Source of the DNA: Flaccisagitta enflata
Lineage: Eukaryota > Chaetognatha > Sagittoidea > Aphragmophora
Assembly: GCA_965153355.1 (NCBI GenBank)
Contig: OZ231127.1
Location: 51,088,001-51,152,000 of the forward strand
Direction: 5' to 3'
DNA length: 64,000 nucleotides
Shown here piece by piece: positions 22,901 to 29,927 of the stretch. How positions within the stretch are numbered: the first letter of the stretch is position 1; every line of letters begins with the position of its first letter. Under the pieces are notes generated by a model, which saw only the letters and a program-made list of their open reading frames with translations, ran no database searches and was not told where the DNA came from. Made by a program: the position numbers and the translations under genes.

Positions 22901-24855
22901 GAATTCACCAGTTTTCAAATGTTCCTGAGGCCAGATTTTGCGTAAAACTGCGTTTGACCTTCATGGGGTACAGGTCATAGAATTTTCCCATTTTTTAGAC
23001 AGTCAATCTTGTTTTGCTTGTATCTTTTAAACGGATGAAGCTATAAATGCCAGATTGGTCCCATTTTAAAGATCTTTTCAAGATCTTTCTAACCGTCACC
23101 AATTTTCTGCAAATTCTTTGAAAAACAACTGAGTCATGAGCTAAAAAAAAGATGATAAACAATAGATGAAAATGTGTAAAATATTGTTAGGGGTTTTTCT
23201 CATTGATACCCTTTACTGCACCTGCATGGGCACAAATCTCCTTCTGCGGTCTATGTTTACAAGAGGACCACACTTAAAAAAATAGGGAATGTCTTTTGCT
23301 TTCGACGCCGCTTGCTCCTGCCGTCTATGATTTGACTCTTACTCTCGTTCATCTCTCGCGCATATATTGATTTGATTGTTTATTTAGGGTTAGGGACTAG
23401 TTGTGGGTAGTTTAGGGGTAGAGGAAGGTGGGGAGTTAGGGGTAGGATTAGGTTTAGGGGTCGGGTTGGGTTTAGGGTTAGGGGTAGGGTTGGGTTTAGG
23501 GGTAGGGGGGTTTAGAGGTAGGAGGGATTTAGGGGTAGGGGGTTGTGGGCGGATTAGGGGTAGGAGAAGGTGGGGAGTTAGGGGTAGGGTTGGGTTAAGG
23601 GGTAGGGTTAGGTTTAGGGGTAGGGTTGGGTTTAGGGGTAGGGTTGGGTTTAGGGGTAGGGGGGATTTGGGTAGGGGTAGGAATGGTTTAATTTGTTGAT
23701 TTTTTTTTCAGATATGTACCAGTGCACACTGTTTGGCGAAAAAAAACTCGGTTACAGACGCTAAAAAAAAGTGTGGTCCTCTTGTAAACCTTTGCCCTTT
23801 CTGCTTCTTGCGCACTTGATAATAAGTATTTAGCTATCTTCAGTAAAAATTTCAAGACTTTTGGACAAAATCTTGGACAGTTTTTCCTCTTTTCATGTTG
23901 TGACGATAATTATGAGACAGATGTTACCCGACCACCAAAACCCCGTCCCCTAAGTCACCATCACTGACAACCCGGACTGCGCATTGTAAAGGCTATATTC
24001 ACTAACTGGCATGCGCCATGGCACGCCTATTAGCACACCAATTGGCACAGTTTTTTGTTCCTCTTAGAAAAATACAAAAAGGATAAAATCTATAATGTTT
24101 TTGTGGCATCTGTGTCTGCGTTAACATATACCTGTACTTTTTGAAAATTCCATCTTTCCTACTTTCGTGCTTGCTTTCTTTCTTTCTCTCCTTCATTCCT
24201 TCCTTCATTCCTTCCTTCATTCCTTCCCTCATTCTTTCCTTCCTTCATGAATTCTCTCCTTCCTCCTTTCGTTCTTTCTCTTTCTTTCTTTCCTTCTTGC
24301 CCCGTGTACTCCAGAAATCACCCAAACAAGAAATAAAAAAATCTGGACACTGAAATGAAGGTCAGTTTGTTCATCGTTCACGCAATAGCCCTAGCTGTGA
24401 TAAGTGTTACGCACTGAAACCCCTAAAACCACCCAAAACACCAATTTGGAAATAAACGAATCTGAACACTGAAATGAAGGTCAGTTCGTTCATCGTTCAC
24501 GCTGTGATAACAGTGTTAACCATAACAGCTCTCTTACCGGTTTCCATTCTGTCTAGAGGGACTCAATGGGCTTCTCAGCGGGCTGCTGCTCTTGGGAAAT
24601 CCATCACCTAGACAGGGTAGACAGAAAAACTATATCCTCAGGGTAGCCCAATAAACGGCGACAATTGTAATTTCACAGGCTTATTCGTAGATATAAACGA
24701 CATACCGGAACCGCCGTCATTTCTACTGCTTTTCCTGCTTTGAGCCTGGTTTCTCGGACTGTAACCGGTGCCCCGCGGTGAACAGGAAGCAGTCCTAATA
24801 GAGATTCGTTGATAACGGTTTTGGTTCAAAAAGAGTCCATTTGAGGAATAATATC
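10814..24855 (-). CDS. SLBP: SLBP, histone mRNA stem-loop binding protein, six exons
   Basis: SLBP binds the 3' stem-loop of replication-dependent histone mRNAs and directs their processing, export and translation. Exons from 5' to 3': about 24855-24706, 22606-22250, 21708-21594, 21438-21274, 11357-11194 and 11151-10814. Phases at all five junctions agree (1,1,2,2,1). The RNA-binding domain is split: exon four gives RRKKQISYGKNTKAY and SKYIQTVP, exon five gives HPQTPDKYKKLSRRSFDSL followed by VKRWKQ and WDP. This keeps the family TP(N/D)K phosphorylation site and the SRRS(W/F)D and WDP motifs. Exon three has SKDWNSIVEDRELLEFE, like the conserved segment before the domain. Exon two is low complexity (Ser/Gly-rich, a poly-Gly run). 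The intron inside the domain is 9.9 kb, whereas the next is 42 nt. The 5' start is unresolved: the only in-frame ATG sits inside the adjacent MITE end at 24886, so an upstream first exon is likely. Exon two start is the least certain boundary. Confidence 0.95.
11599..12187. mobile_element. MITE with TIR ACAGGGTGTGCAAAATTATC, TTAA-flanked
   Basis: Left end AACAGGGTGTGCAAAATTAT and right end ATAATTTTGCACACCCTGTT are perfect inverts over about 27 bp (continuing CCGCAATT). Both are bordered by TTAA, compatible with a piggyBac-like or a TA target. AT-rich core of 580 bp without coding capacity, located in the large SLBP intron. Confidence 0.85.
12188..13200. other. SLBP intron, repeat debris
   Basis: Contains scattered HINE-like pieces (GACGGATAAACAGACTGACA near 12829 and GGCTACCTTAGTCGCGTG near 12878). 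No exon is visible. Confidence 0.4.
13201..13418. mobile_element. HINE-like element, GTCGCG subfamily, full length
   Basis: From TTTTTAGTCGCGTGCTACTC (hairpin end) through (GTCC)n to GCCCCTGCCCACCCGCACGC, GACTGGGG and GCCGTGTATCCGGCCTTGTT. The far-end word GCACGCGAC is the exact inverse of GTCGCGTGC at the hairpin end. No coding capacity. Confidence 0.85.
13508..13808. mobile_element. HINE-like element with GAATG microsatellite
   Basis: Starts CAAGGCCAAGTGAAGGCCAA and TAAGTGCACCTCG, holds (AATG)n at 13570-13660 and (GACC)n, and ends TCTTATAGAAGTGCGAGGAC, GCACTTAAAAA with hairpin AAGTGCG/CGCACTT. Confidence 0.8.
13840..14009. mobile_element. Truncated HINE-like element, GTCGCG type
   Basis: (GGAC)/(GGATGGAC)n tract followed by GGTTATAAAGTCGCATGCAC and GCGACTAAAAAC at its right end; the left end is missing. 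Confidence 0.7.
14094..14250. mobile_element. Truncated HINE-like element, GTCGCG type
   Basis: TTTTTAGTCGCGTATACGCA at the left, internal GTCCGTCAGTCC, then GCCCCTGCCCACCCGCACGC and GACT at the right; the GGCCGTGTATCCGGCC end is lost where the LINE fragment begins. Confidence 0.75.
14254..14815 (+). mobile_element. 3' end of a non-LTR retrotransposon (reverse transcriptase C terminus plus tail)
   Basis: The frame 14254-14535 ends with a pattern typical of the C terminus of LINE reverse transcriptases: HGHNTRGSVSDFYVPKIG, KRSFFFSGIKDWNSLPHELK and KNEKSFKSRLKAF. It is followed by about 270 bases of AT-rich 3' UTR and a microsatellite tail of ATTAC units at 14790-14815. The element is strongly 5'-truncated, as expected for target-primed reverse transcription, and abuts a HINE-like fragment on the left. 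It sits inside the 9.9-kb SLBP intron. Clade cannot be told from this fragment. Confidence 0.78.
14811..15196. mobile_element. MITE with TIR TACAACGTGAAGATTGCGG
   Basis: Left TACAACGTGAAGATTGCGG and right inverse (TTTTTGTAATCTTCACGTTGTA) bound a 385-bp element; GTATAGCACCCC and GGGGTGCTAACC continue the inverted homology, and an inner pair (TACAATCTACGCCACCGAGG and its inverse near 15068) makes it nearly palindromic. It directly follows the LINE ATTAC tail. Confidence 0.8.
15197..15640. repeat. GAATG minisatellite
   Basis: Degenerate tandem units of GAATGAAT and ATGGAATGAATGC. Likely the internal part of a HINE-like element whose ends are not intact. Confidence 0.8.
15774..15970. mobile_element. 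HINE-like element, GTCGCG subfamily
   Basis: AACAAGGCCGGATACACGGC then CTAGTCGCGTGCC..GGGCAGGGGCAGTGAT at the left, (GACC)n, and GTATAGAGTCGCGTAGCACG, CAACTAAAAA at the right. Confidence 0.85.
15971..16474. repeat. Intron sequence followed by GT and CT microsatellites
   Basis: About 220 bases of unremarkable SLBP intron, then (GT)n at 16203-16270 and a long (CT)n with CCCTCT interruptions at 16280-16458. Confidence 0.85.
16475..16730. mobile_element. HINE-like element, GTTGCG subfamily
   Basis: TTTTTAGTTGCGGACACGCA forms hairpin AGTTGCG/CGCAACT, followed by TCTATAAGAGGCTTTGTCCG and (GTCC)n. The far end has CCCCTGCCCACCCGTCCGCA and ACGATATTGTGACCCCGCG. The far-end word GTCCGCAAC is the inverse of GTTGCGGAC. 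Confidence 0.85.
16731..17436. other. SLBP intron, pyrimidine-rich then degenerate GGCTTGAG units
   Basis: T-rich (TTTCTC) tract to about 16940, then loosely repeated TTGAGGCT-type words at 17150-17340 resembling the GGCTGGGATTTGAGCC minisatellite of the 61-64 kb region. No gene. Confidence 0.5.
17979..18080. repeat. GA microsatellite
   Basis: About 90 bases of (AG)n, with GAGACAGA imperfections at the right. Confidence 0.95.
18356..18590. mobile_element. Two tandem HINE-like elements, GATGCG subfamily
   Basis: TTTTTAGATGCGTCCTCGCA begins at 18356 and again at 18475, each with hairpin AGATGCG/CGCATCT, TCTATAATAGGCTGTGTCC, (GTTG)n and TAACGCATTC. The second continues to CAAGGCCAAGAG and a direct GATGCGTCCTCTTT. 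Confidence 0.75.
18690..18955. repeat. C-rich GCCTCCCC minisatellite
   Basis: Tandem GCCTCCCCACCCCTCCCCCC-like units. The large Gly-rich reading frames are translations of this tract. Confidence 0.9.
18956..19420. repeat. GAGACATAA minisatellite
   Basis: About fifty degenerate GAGACATAA/GAGACATGAA units. The Ser/Leu/Cys-rich frames across it are not coding. Confidence 0.9.
19430..19715. mobile_element. HINE-like element(s), GATGCG subfamily
   Basis: GGACGGAC...TCTTATAGAGATGCGAGGAC, GCATCTAAAAA at 19440-19517 is one hairpin end. At 19678-19715 the opposite end appears (GAGGACGCATCATTGGCCTA, CTTGGCCTTGTTTA), with (CATTCATT)n between. Confidence 0.75.
19905..19986. repeat. CT microsatellite
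   Basis: Uninterrupted (CT)n of about 80 bases. Confidence 0.95.
20586..20916. mobile_element. hAT-like MITE, TIR CAGGGGTGTATAATGTTGAG
   Basis: Left CAGGGGTGTATAATGTTGAG and right inverse ACTCAACATTATACACGCC (then TG) bound a 330-bp element with poly-C/poly-G patches. Flanking GCTTCTAC (left) and GCTTCTAG (right) look like an 8-bp target duplication, as for hAT elements, with two extra bases on the left. Confidence 0.7.
22787..23932. mobile_element. Nested TIR elements with telomere-like core
   Basis: Outer inverted ends: TAACATCTGTCTCATAATTA at 22787 and TAATTATGAGACAGATGTTA at 23909. Inner ends: TTTACAAGAGGACCACACTT at 23256 and inverse AAGTGTGGTCCTCTTGTAAA at 23770. The core holds degenerate TTAGGG-like repeats. 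Located upstream of the second recognised SLBP exon, in its intron. Confidence 0.75.
23383..23690. repeat. Degenerate telomere-like repeat
   Basis: TTTAGGGTTAGGGACTAG followed by many TTTAGGGGTAGGG and GGTTGGG units; the metazoan telomere unit TTAGGG occurs but mostly as the longer TTAGGGGTAGGG variant. It is embedded in the inner TIR element, not at a chromosome end. Confidence 0.85.
24160..24300. repeat. CCTT-type pyrimidine microsatellite
   Basis: Degenerate (CTTT)n and (CATTCCTT)n, about 140 bases. Confidence 0.85.
24308..24525. repeat. 110-bp tandem duplication
   Basis: AATCTGGACACTGAAATGAA, GGTCAGTTTGTTCATCGTTC is repeated about 110 bases later with few changes (AATCTGAACACTGAAATGAA...). 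Intronic in SLBP. Confidence 0.75.
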
Positions 24856-24873
24856 TCAAAACATCAGCTTGTA

Positions 24874-25453
24874 CAGGGTGTTTCATGCCAAATTAGATAT
24901 AAGAAAACGACGCCGTTCTGCTTCTAAAAATGCAAAAAAAGTTCTGAAAAAAAATTCAAAAAGCACTTTAGCTCCGATTTTTTGTGTAAAAATTTCATGG
25001 GTTTGGGATAAATATCTTGGCCACAACATCAATTTGAAGTAAAATGAGCATTTGAAGGAGAGGCTCTTTTAATATGATTTTGATTTTGGAAATTCTTCTT
25101 TAAAGTGCTCTCATTTCTAAGCGACTGGAGCCACAGGTGTCTCAAATTAAAGAAATTTCAATGAGCTTTAATTTGAGACCAATCTGGCATCTGTAACTCA
25201 AGCCGTATAGAAATGAGAGCATTTCAAACAATAACTTTTTAAATCAAAATTATGTTAAAAGAGTTTCTCCTTTAAATGCTCTTTTTACTTCAAATTGATG
25301 TTGTGGCCAATATTTTTGACCCAAACCCATGAAATTTTTACACAAAAAATCGGAGCTTAAGTGCTCTTTGAATCTTTTTTCAGATTTATTTTTGCATTTT
25401 TAGAAGCAGAATGGCATCGTTTCCTTATATCTATTTTGGCATGAAACACCATG
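24874..25453. mobile_element. Palindromic MITE, TIR CAGGGTGTTTCATGCCAAA, TA target
   Basis: TA|CAGGGTGTTTCATGCC at the left and GGCATGAAACACCATG|TA at the right. The arms are inverted along nearly their whole length (for example ATCGGAGC...AAGTGCT and CCACAACATCAATTTGAAGT). 580 bp, no coding capacity; its left end lies within about 20 bases of the 5'-most SLBP exon. Confidence 0.85.
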
Positions 25454-25594
25454 TACTAGCTTAAGTATATGTATATCAATAACATTTTGTTAAGTTTATT
25501 TAATCTTTGAGAAACAGTAGGAAGAGAAAGAGATCGAAAAAAAGAGAAAAAAAAGCTTAAAAACAACAGTCCTCGACTGTAGTCTATTTGGTGT

Positions 25595-25752
25595 CCGACC
25601 CGGCTACTCAGTCTGACCCGGCTACTCAGTCTGACCCGGCTACTCAGTCTGATCGGCTACTCAGTCTGACCTAGCTACTCAGTCTGACCCGGCTACTCAG
25701 TCTGACCCGGCTACTCAGTCTGACCCGGCTACTCAGTCTGACCCAGCTACCA
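25595..25752. repeat. 18-bp minisatellite CGGCTACTCAGTCTGACC
   Basis: About nine nearly perfect copies head to tail. No spacers, so not a CRISPR-like array. Confidence 0.95.
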
Positions 25753-25767
25753 ATCGCATACCTTAAA

Positions 25768-26010
25768 ATTAAAAAAAAAAATTTTTTTTCCAAAAAAAAA
25801 AAAAATTTTCAAAAGAAAAAAAATTTTTTTCAAAAAAAAATAATTTTGTCAAAAAAAAAAAAACATTTTTTTCAAAAAAAAAAAAAAATTTTTTTTCCCA
25901 AAAAAAAAAAATTTCTAAAAAAAATTTTTTTTTCAAAAAAAAAAAAAAAAAAAAAAAATTCAAAAAAAAAATTTCAAAAAAAAAATTTTTTTTTCAAAAA
26001 AAAAATTCTT
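25768..26010. repeat. Alternating A-run/T-run block
   Basis: Repeated (A)n(T)n with TTTTCAAAA junctions, each of which can fold on itself. Confidence 0.9.
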
Positions 26011-26029
26011 TAGTCCAAGAAATAATTTT

Positions 26030-26360
26030 ACTAGATACATTATAAATGCCCTTATATTTTCTTAACCAATACTCAGAATTTACTGAAATCTTGCAGGGGA
26101 GCTTTAATTGATGCAATGAACCTTCACAACAAGTTTGAACAACATTGGCGAACCTTTACTACCATTCCCCTATGTAAATTGCACAAGTCTAAGAATTAAT
26201 TTTACTAGCAAAATACCCTTATATCTTCTAAACCAATACTCAGAATTATCTGAAATCTTGCAGGGGAGCTTTAATTGAGGCAATAAACCTTCAAAACAAG
26301 TTTGAACAACATTGGTGAACCTTTACTACCCTTCCCCTATGTAAATTGCACAAGTCCAGG
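26030..26360. repeat. 165-bp tandem duplication
   Basis: Two copies of a unit containing AATACTCAGAATT, TGAAATCTTGCAGGGGAGCT, TTAATTGA and CCCCTATGTAAATTGCACAA, about 88-95% alike by eye. Confidence 0.85.
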
Positions 26361-26629
26361 AATTAATATTACTACAAAAATAATAGGCAAAGGGTATTAA
26401 ATATTTATGAATGTTGTTGAAAGTTGGTACACAGGTTAGTAATGCCCTAAAAATAACACTGACCAAGTTTCATCAACATCTGAGTTGTGGTTCTCAAGTT
26501 TTTAAGGGTTGAGACAAACGACAAACGACAAACGGCTTACTACACGATCAGTGCTATGTTATAGTCCTCGACGTAAACTGATCGTCGAGGACAAAAAAAG
26601 AAAAAAAAAGAGAAAAAAGTGGCAAAGGT

Positions 26630-27790
26630 GTTAGATGGTCAGCGGTACCCGATGTCAATGTGTGTAAGGATAAGACGATTTGAGAGGCAGCAGCTCCAAA
26701 AGGATCAATAACCCATACTCAGTCATATGAGGAATCATGCAGCATCTTATGGTCAGAAGAGTAATTTGGACCACAAAGCTGCCATTTGGGCCATAACTGA
26801 GATTCTAACTTTGAGTTGAATATTGAAGCTGGGACATGAGCTATATTGGTGAGAATATAGCTCCAAGGCTGAGATTAAGATCTTAAGGCTGGACTTGGGG
26901 CTGAGAATTGAGCCAAGAGTTAAGCGAGAAGGCTGAAATTTGCACCCTATTTAGGGTAAAAAATCTCAGGATTATGTCAAAATTGTAGGATTTTACCATC
27001 CATCCCATTTTAAACCAACTTTGACCCCAGGAATCCAAATCTGCAGTCAAAAATGGTCTCAGGTCAATATTTCGATAAGCTACAGCTATATTTCTCAGGT
27101 CAAAATACTATATAAGGTCAAATTTTCAAAATTTGAAATTTGTCAATCTGATTGCAGATACAAAATCCTTGCAAAAAACTGTGAAGAAAGTGTCTTTATT
27201 TTCTCAAAACTGTGAAGAAAGTGTCTTTATTTTCTCAAAATTTTGATTAGAACAAAGTCAAAATTAGCATTATCCGTCAAAATTAAGCCAAATTTAGACA
27301 AAAGAGCAATTTTACTTTATTTTGGATGTTTAACGCTTATTTTGACTATGTTCCAATCAAAATTTAAAAAAAAGAAAGATACTTTCTTTTAATAGTTTTT
27401 TCCAAGGCTTTTGAATCTGCAATCAGATTGACAAATTTCCAATTTTGAAAATTTGACCTTATATAGTATTTTGACCTTAGAAATGTAGCCGTAGCCTATC
27501 GAAATATTGACCTGAGACCATTTCTGACTGCAGATTTGGATTCCTTGGGTCAAAATTGGTCTAATACGGGATGGATGGTAAAATCCCCCAATTTTGACAT
27601 AATCCTGAGATTTTTTACTATTTAGGGTTTGGGCCTCAAGACTGCAATTTGGGTCTAGAGGTTGGGATTTGGGCCTTGAGGTTGGAACTCAGATCTTCAA
27701 TCTTCAAAGGAGCTATTTCCCTATATGTGAAAGCATGGGTCATCGGCCCCTTCGAGACCGCTGCCCAAAGGAAGAGAGAGATGAGGAAAA
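26630..27790. mobile_element. GGCCCC-family element interrupted by a palindromic MITE
   Basis: Left part starts AGATGGTCAGCGGTACCCGA (26634) and has GGCAGCAGCTCCAAAAGGATC. The right part ends GCATGGGTCATCGGCCCCTT, CGAGACCGCTGCCC (27730-27765). Between, 26944-27632 is a palindrome with arms of about 310 bp (CTATTTAGGGTAAAAAATCT and its inverse). Confidence 0.75.
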
Positions 27791-27799
27791 AGAAAAAAA

Positions 27800-28734
27800 A
27801 AGAGGTCAATGAAAGAAAAAGAAGTAATGAGTAATTAGTTACCGTTTACTTCCGGTTCGCTTGGTTGCGTTATCAACCCCGCTTTTGTTGTTTTCCATGG
27901 CAACAATTACAGCCAGAACGAATTAACACATCGGCACTAGATATAACATGAAATCAAAGCAATAAAAGCCCGCAATCCACATTGAAAAGGTGAACCAGTA
28001 ATCAGGAAATGTTTAACTCTCGCAACAGAGAAGAAAGATCGTCCCGTTCAACTTTTGGTCAAAACAAAAACCCAAGCCATCTCCCGCTTCTGAGAACAGA
28101 GATCCTTTACTCCGTTTTGTTCCGATTTCGGAGACTTCCCGCTCAAATTTTGGGGACGAGCGCTCAAATAACATATCTTTTTTTCCATCGCCTGCATGTC
28201 AGTTTTGTCAGAATAAGCTCCCGATGAGAAAACCGATGATAGAAAAATGCGTCGTCGATAATCTTAAGGGCAAACGACCGTCAAAACGCGCGGATAAATG
28301 TGAAAAAATGCCATAACAGCAATTAACCCTAGTAGCCGAGCCACGGGCAAAGCGCGGGTTTTTTGTTCACGGGCAGCTGCCATGCGATCCTTCCTGATCG
28401 ACTGCTACGGCGGTCTCAGCGGAACATGTATGTCTTCAATTCAACATGGCTCCTCCCATAAATGGGGTTGACGCTAAATCCCCTCTAGGCAAAGCATCGA
28501 CATCATGTTCATATGCATAATCCCGTCATCGTTCAGTACTTCTGCAAATCTCCCTTATAGTTATACCGAACAAACGCTGCAAAAAGTGAGCTGAAAAACG
28601 ACTGACCAATCCATCGCTTCTCCCATCAACTAAATGAATACACAGAGATTCTCTTCAAAAGATAAAAATAGTTACATTACAAGTAGCTTTTAAGGATGCC
28701 TCACTAGAACTTGTGAGGCAAATTCAATGAAACT
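27800..28734. other. No gene seen; 5' flank of candidate exon 28735
   Basis: Apparently unique, moderately GC-balanced sequence, different from the surrounding repeats. A frame at 28009-28227 has ordinary composition but no family signal. This is the most promoter-like interval in the 25-35 kb region. Confidence 0.35.
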
Positions 28735-28806
28735 ATGGGTAAGAAAGCGACCTCGGGAAAGCAGCTCCTTAAAAACACCATAAAAAGTACCGACGCTCAA
28801 AATAAG
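28735..28806 (+). CDS. Candidate first coding exon, unassigned, Lys-rich
   Basis: ATG in a fair context (ACTATGG) opens 24 codons, MGKKATSGKQLLKNTIKSTD and four more residues, ending at AATAAG|GTATGC in phase 0. The protein start is basic and polar and looks like a genuine coding start rather than repeat translation. I do not recognise the family and found no convincing second exon; the intron would begin directly with a 700-bp TCTTCC-type minisatellite, then run into a 2.7-kb inverted repeat. It could be the 5' end of a gene whose body lies in the repeat-rich interval or further right. The long reading frame that continues through the minisatellite is not coding. Confidence 0.4.
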
Positions 28807-29515
28807 GTATGCATCTCCTCCGCTCTTCCTCCTTGTTCCTCTCCCAGTCCTTTTCATTCATTCATCTCCTCTGCTCTTCCTCTCTTTCCTCTCCCCTTCT
28901 CTTCATCCATTCATCTCCTCTCCTCTTCCTCCTCTTTCCTCTCCCCTCTCTCTTCATCCATTCATCTCCTTTGCTCTTCCTCCTCTTTCCTCTCCCCTTC
29001 CTCTCCATTCATCTCCTCTGCTCTTCCTCATCTTTCCTCTCTCCTCTCTCTTCATCCATTCATCTCCTCTGCTCTTCCTCCTCTCTCCTCTCCCCTTCTC
29101 TTCGTCCATTTATCTCTTTGCTCTTCATCCTCTTCATCCATTCAACTCCTCTGCTCATCCTTCTCTTCATCCATTCATCTTCTCTGCTCTTCCTCATCTT
29201 TCCGCTCCCCCTGCTCTTCATCCATTCATCTCCCCTGCTCTTCATTCTCTTCATCCACTCATCTCCTCTGCTCTTCCTCCTCTCTCCTCTCCCCTTCTCT
29301 TCATCCATTCATCTCCCCTGCTCTTCATTCTCTTCATCCACTCATCTCTCTGCTCTTCCTCCTTTTCCTTTCCCTATTCATCCACTCATCTCCTCTGCTC
29401 TTCCTCCTTCTCTCCCCTTCTCTTCATCCATTCATCTTCTCTGCTCTTCCTCATCTTTCCGCTCCCCCTGCTCTTCATCCATTCATCTCCCCTGCTCTTC
29501 ATTCTCTTCGCGGTT
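28807..29515. repeat. Pyrimidine minisatellite TCATCTCCTCTGCTCTTCCT
   Basis: Units of about 45-60 bases built of CTCTGCTCTTCCTC, TTTCCTCTCCCC and TTCATCCATTCATC run for 700 bp. It begins immediately after the candidate exon donor. Confidence 0.9.
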
Positions 29516-29667
29516 CCATTGTCATTCGAAACGAGAAAGTCCCTTAAAAGTCAATTGATTTCCATCCACTTTCCCCTCCCATGAAAAACAAGCCCAGAAT
29601 TGCAGATTTTTTTTCTCTCTACCCAGACAAACACAATTTATTGAATGGGAAGAAGAAGGATGAGTAA

Positions 29668-29900
29668 GGCCATGTTTAGGCCAATATGTGCGCCTCGTAG
29701 ATTAAGAATGAATGAATGAATGAATAATGATTGAATGAACAAACGGAAGAATATACAAATGAATAAATGAATGATCGAAGGCTTCACTGCTTGAAGGTGA
29801 ATGAAGCATCAATGAAGAATGGTGATGTTATGTGATATGATGCTTTCGCGAAAGATTGACCGACCGACGGACGGACTGACAAGATTGATTTTTAGTTGTA
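29668..29900. mobile_element. HINE-like element with GAATG microsatellite
   Basis: TAAGGCCATGTTTAGGCCAA, TATGTGCGCCTCGTAGATTAAG at the left, (GAATG)n in the middle, then GACCGACCGACGGACGGACT. The hairpin end is lost or replaced by TTTTTAG. Confidence 0.6.
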
Positions 29901-29927
29901 CTCATGAAAACGCACATCGAAAGACCC

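Larger units (their letters stand above)
25565..26595. mobile_element. HINE-like element, GTCCTCGAC subfamily, with minisatellites
   Basis: Word GTCCTCGAC at 25569-25577; the other end has GACAAACGACAAACGACAAA, then TTATA and hairpin GTCCTCGACG/CGTCGAGGAC (26564-26573 and 26583-26592, 10-bp perfect stem) and an A-run. The interior holds an 18-bp minisatellite, an A/T homopolymer block and a duplicated 165-bp unit. Confidence 0.7.

Noticed and set aside
23383-23690. True chromosome end
   Set aside because: The telomere-like block is degenerate, internal, and bordered on both sides by matching inverted repeats and intron sequence.
25595-25752. CRISPR-like array of nine 18-bp repeats
   Set aside because: Repeats are contiguous without spacers, in an animal genome and inside a mobile element.
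28735-29558. Ser/Pro/Leu-rich 250-270 codon frames
   Set aside because: They run through the pyrimidine minisatellite; only the first 24 codons before the donor look genuine.
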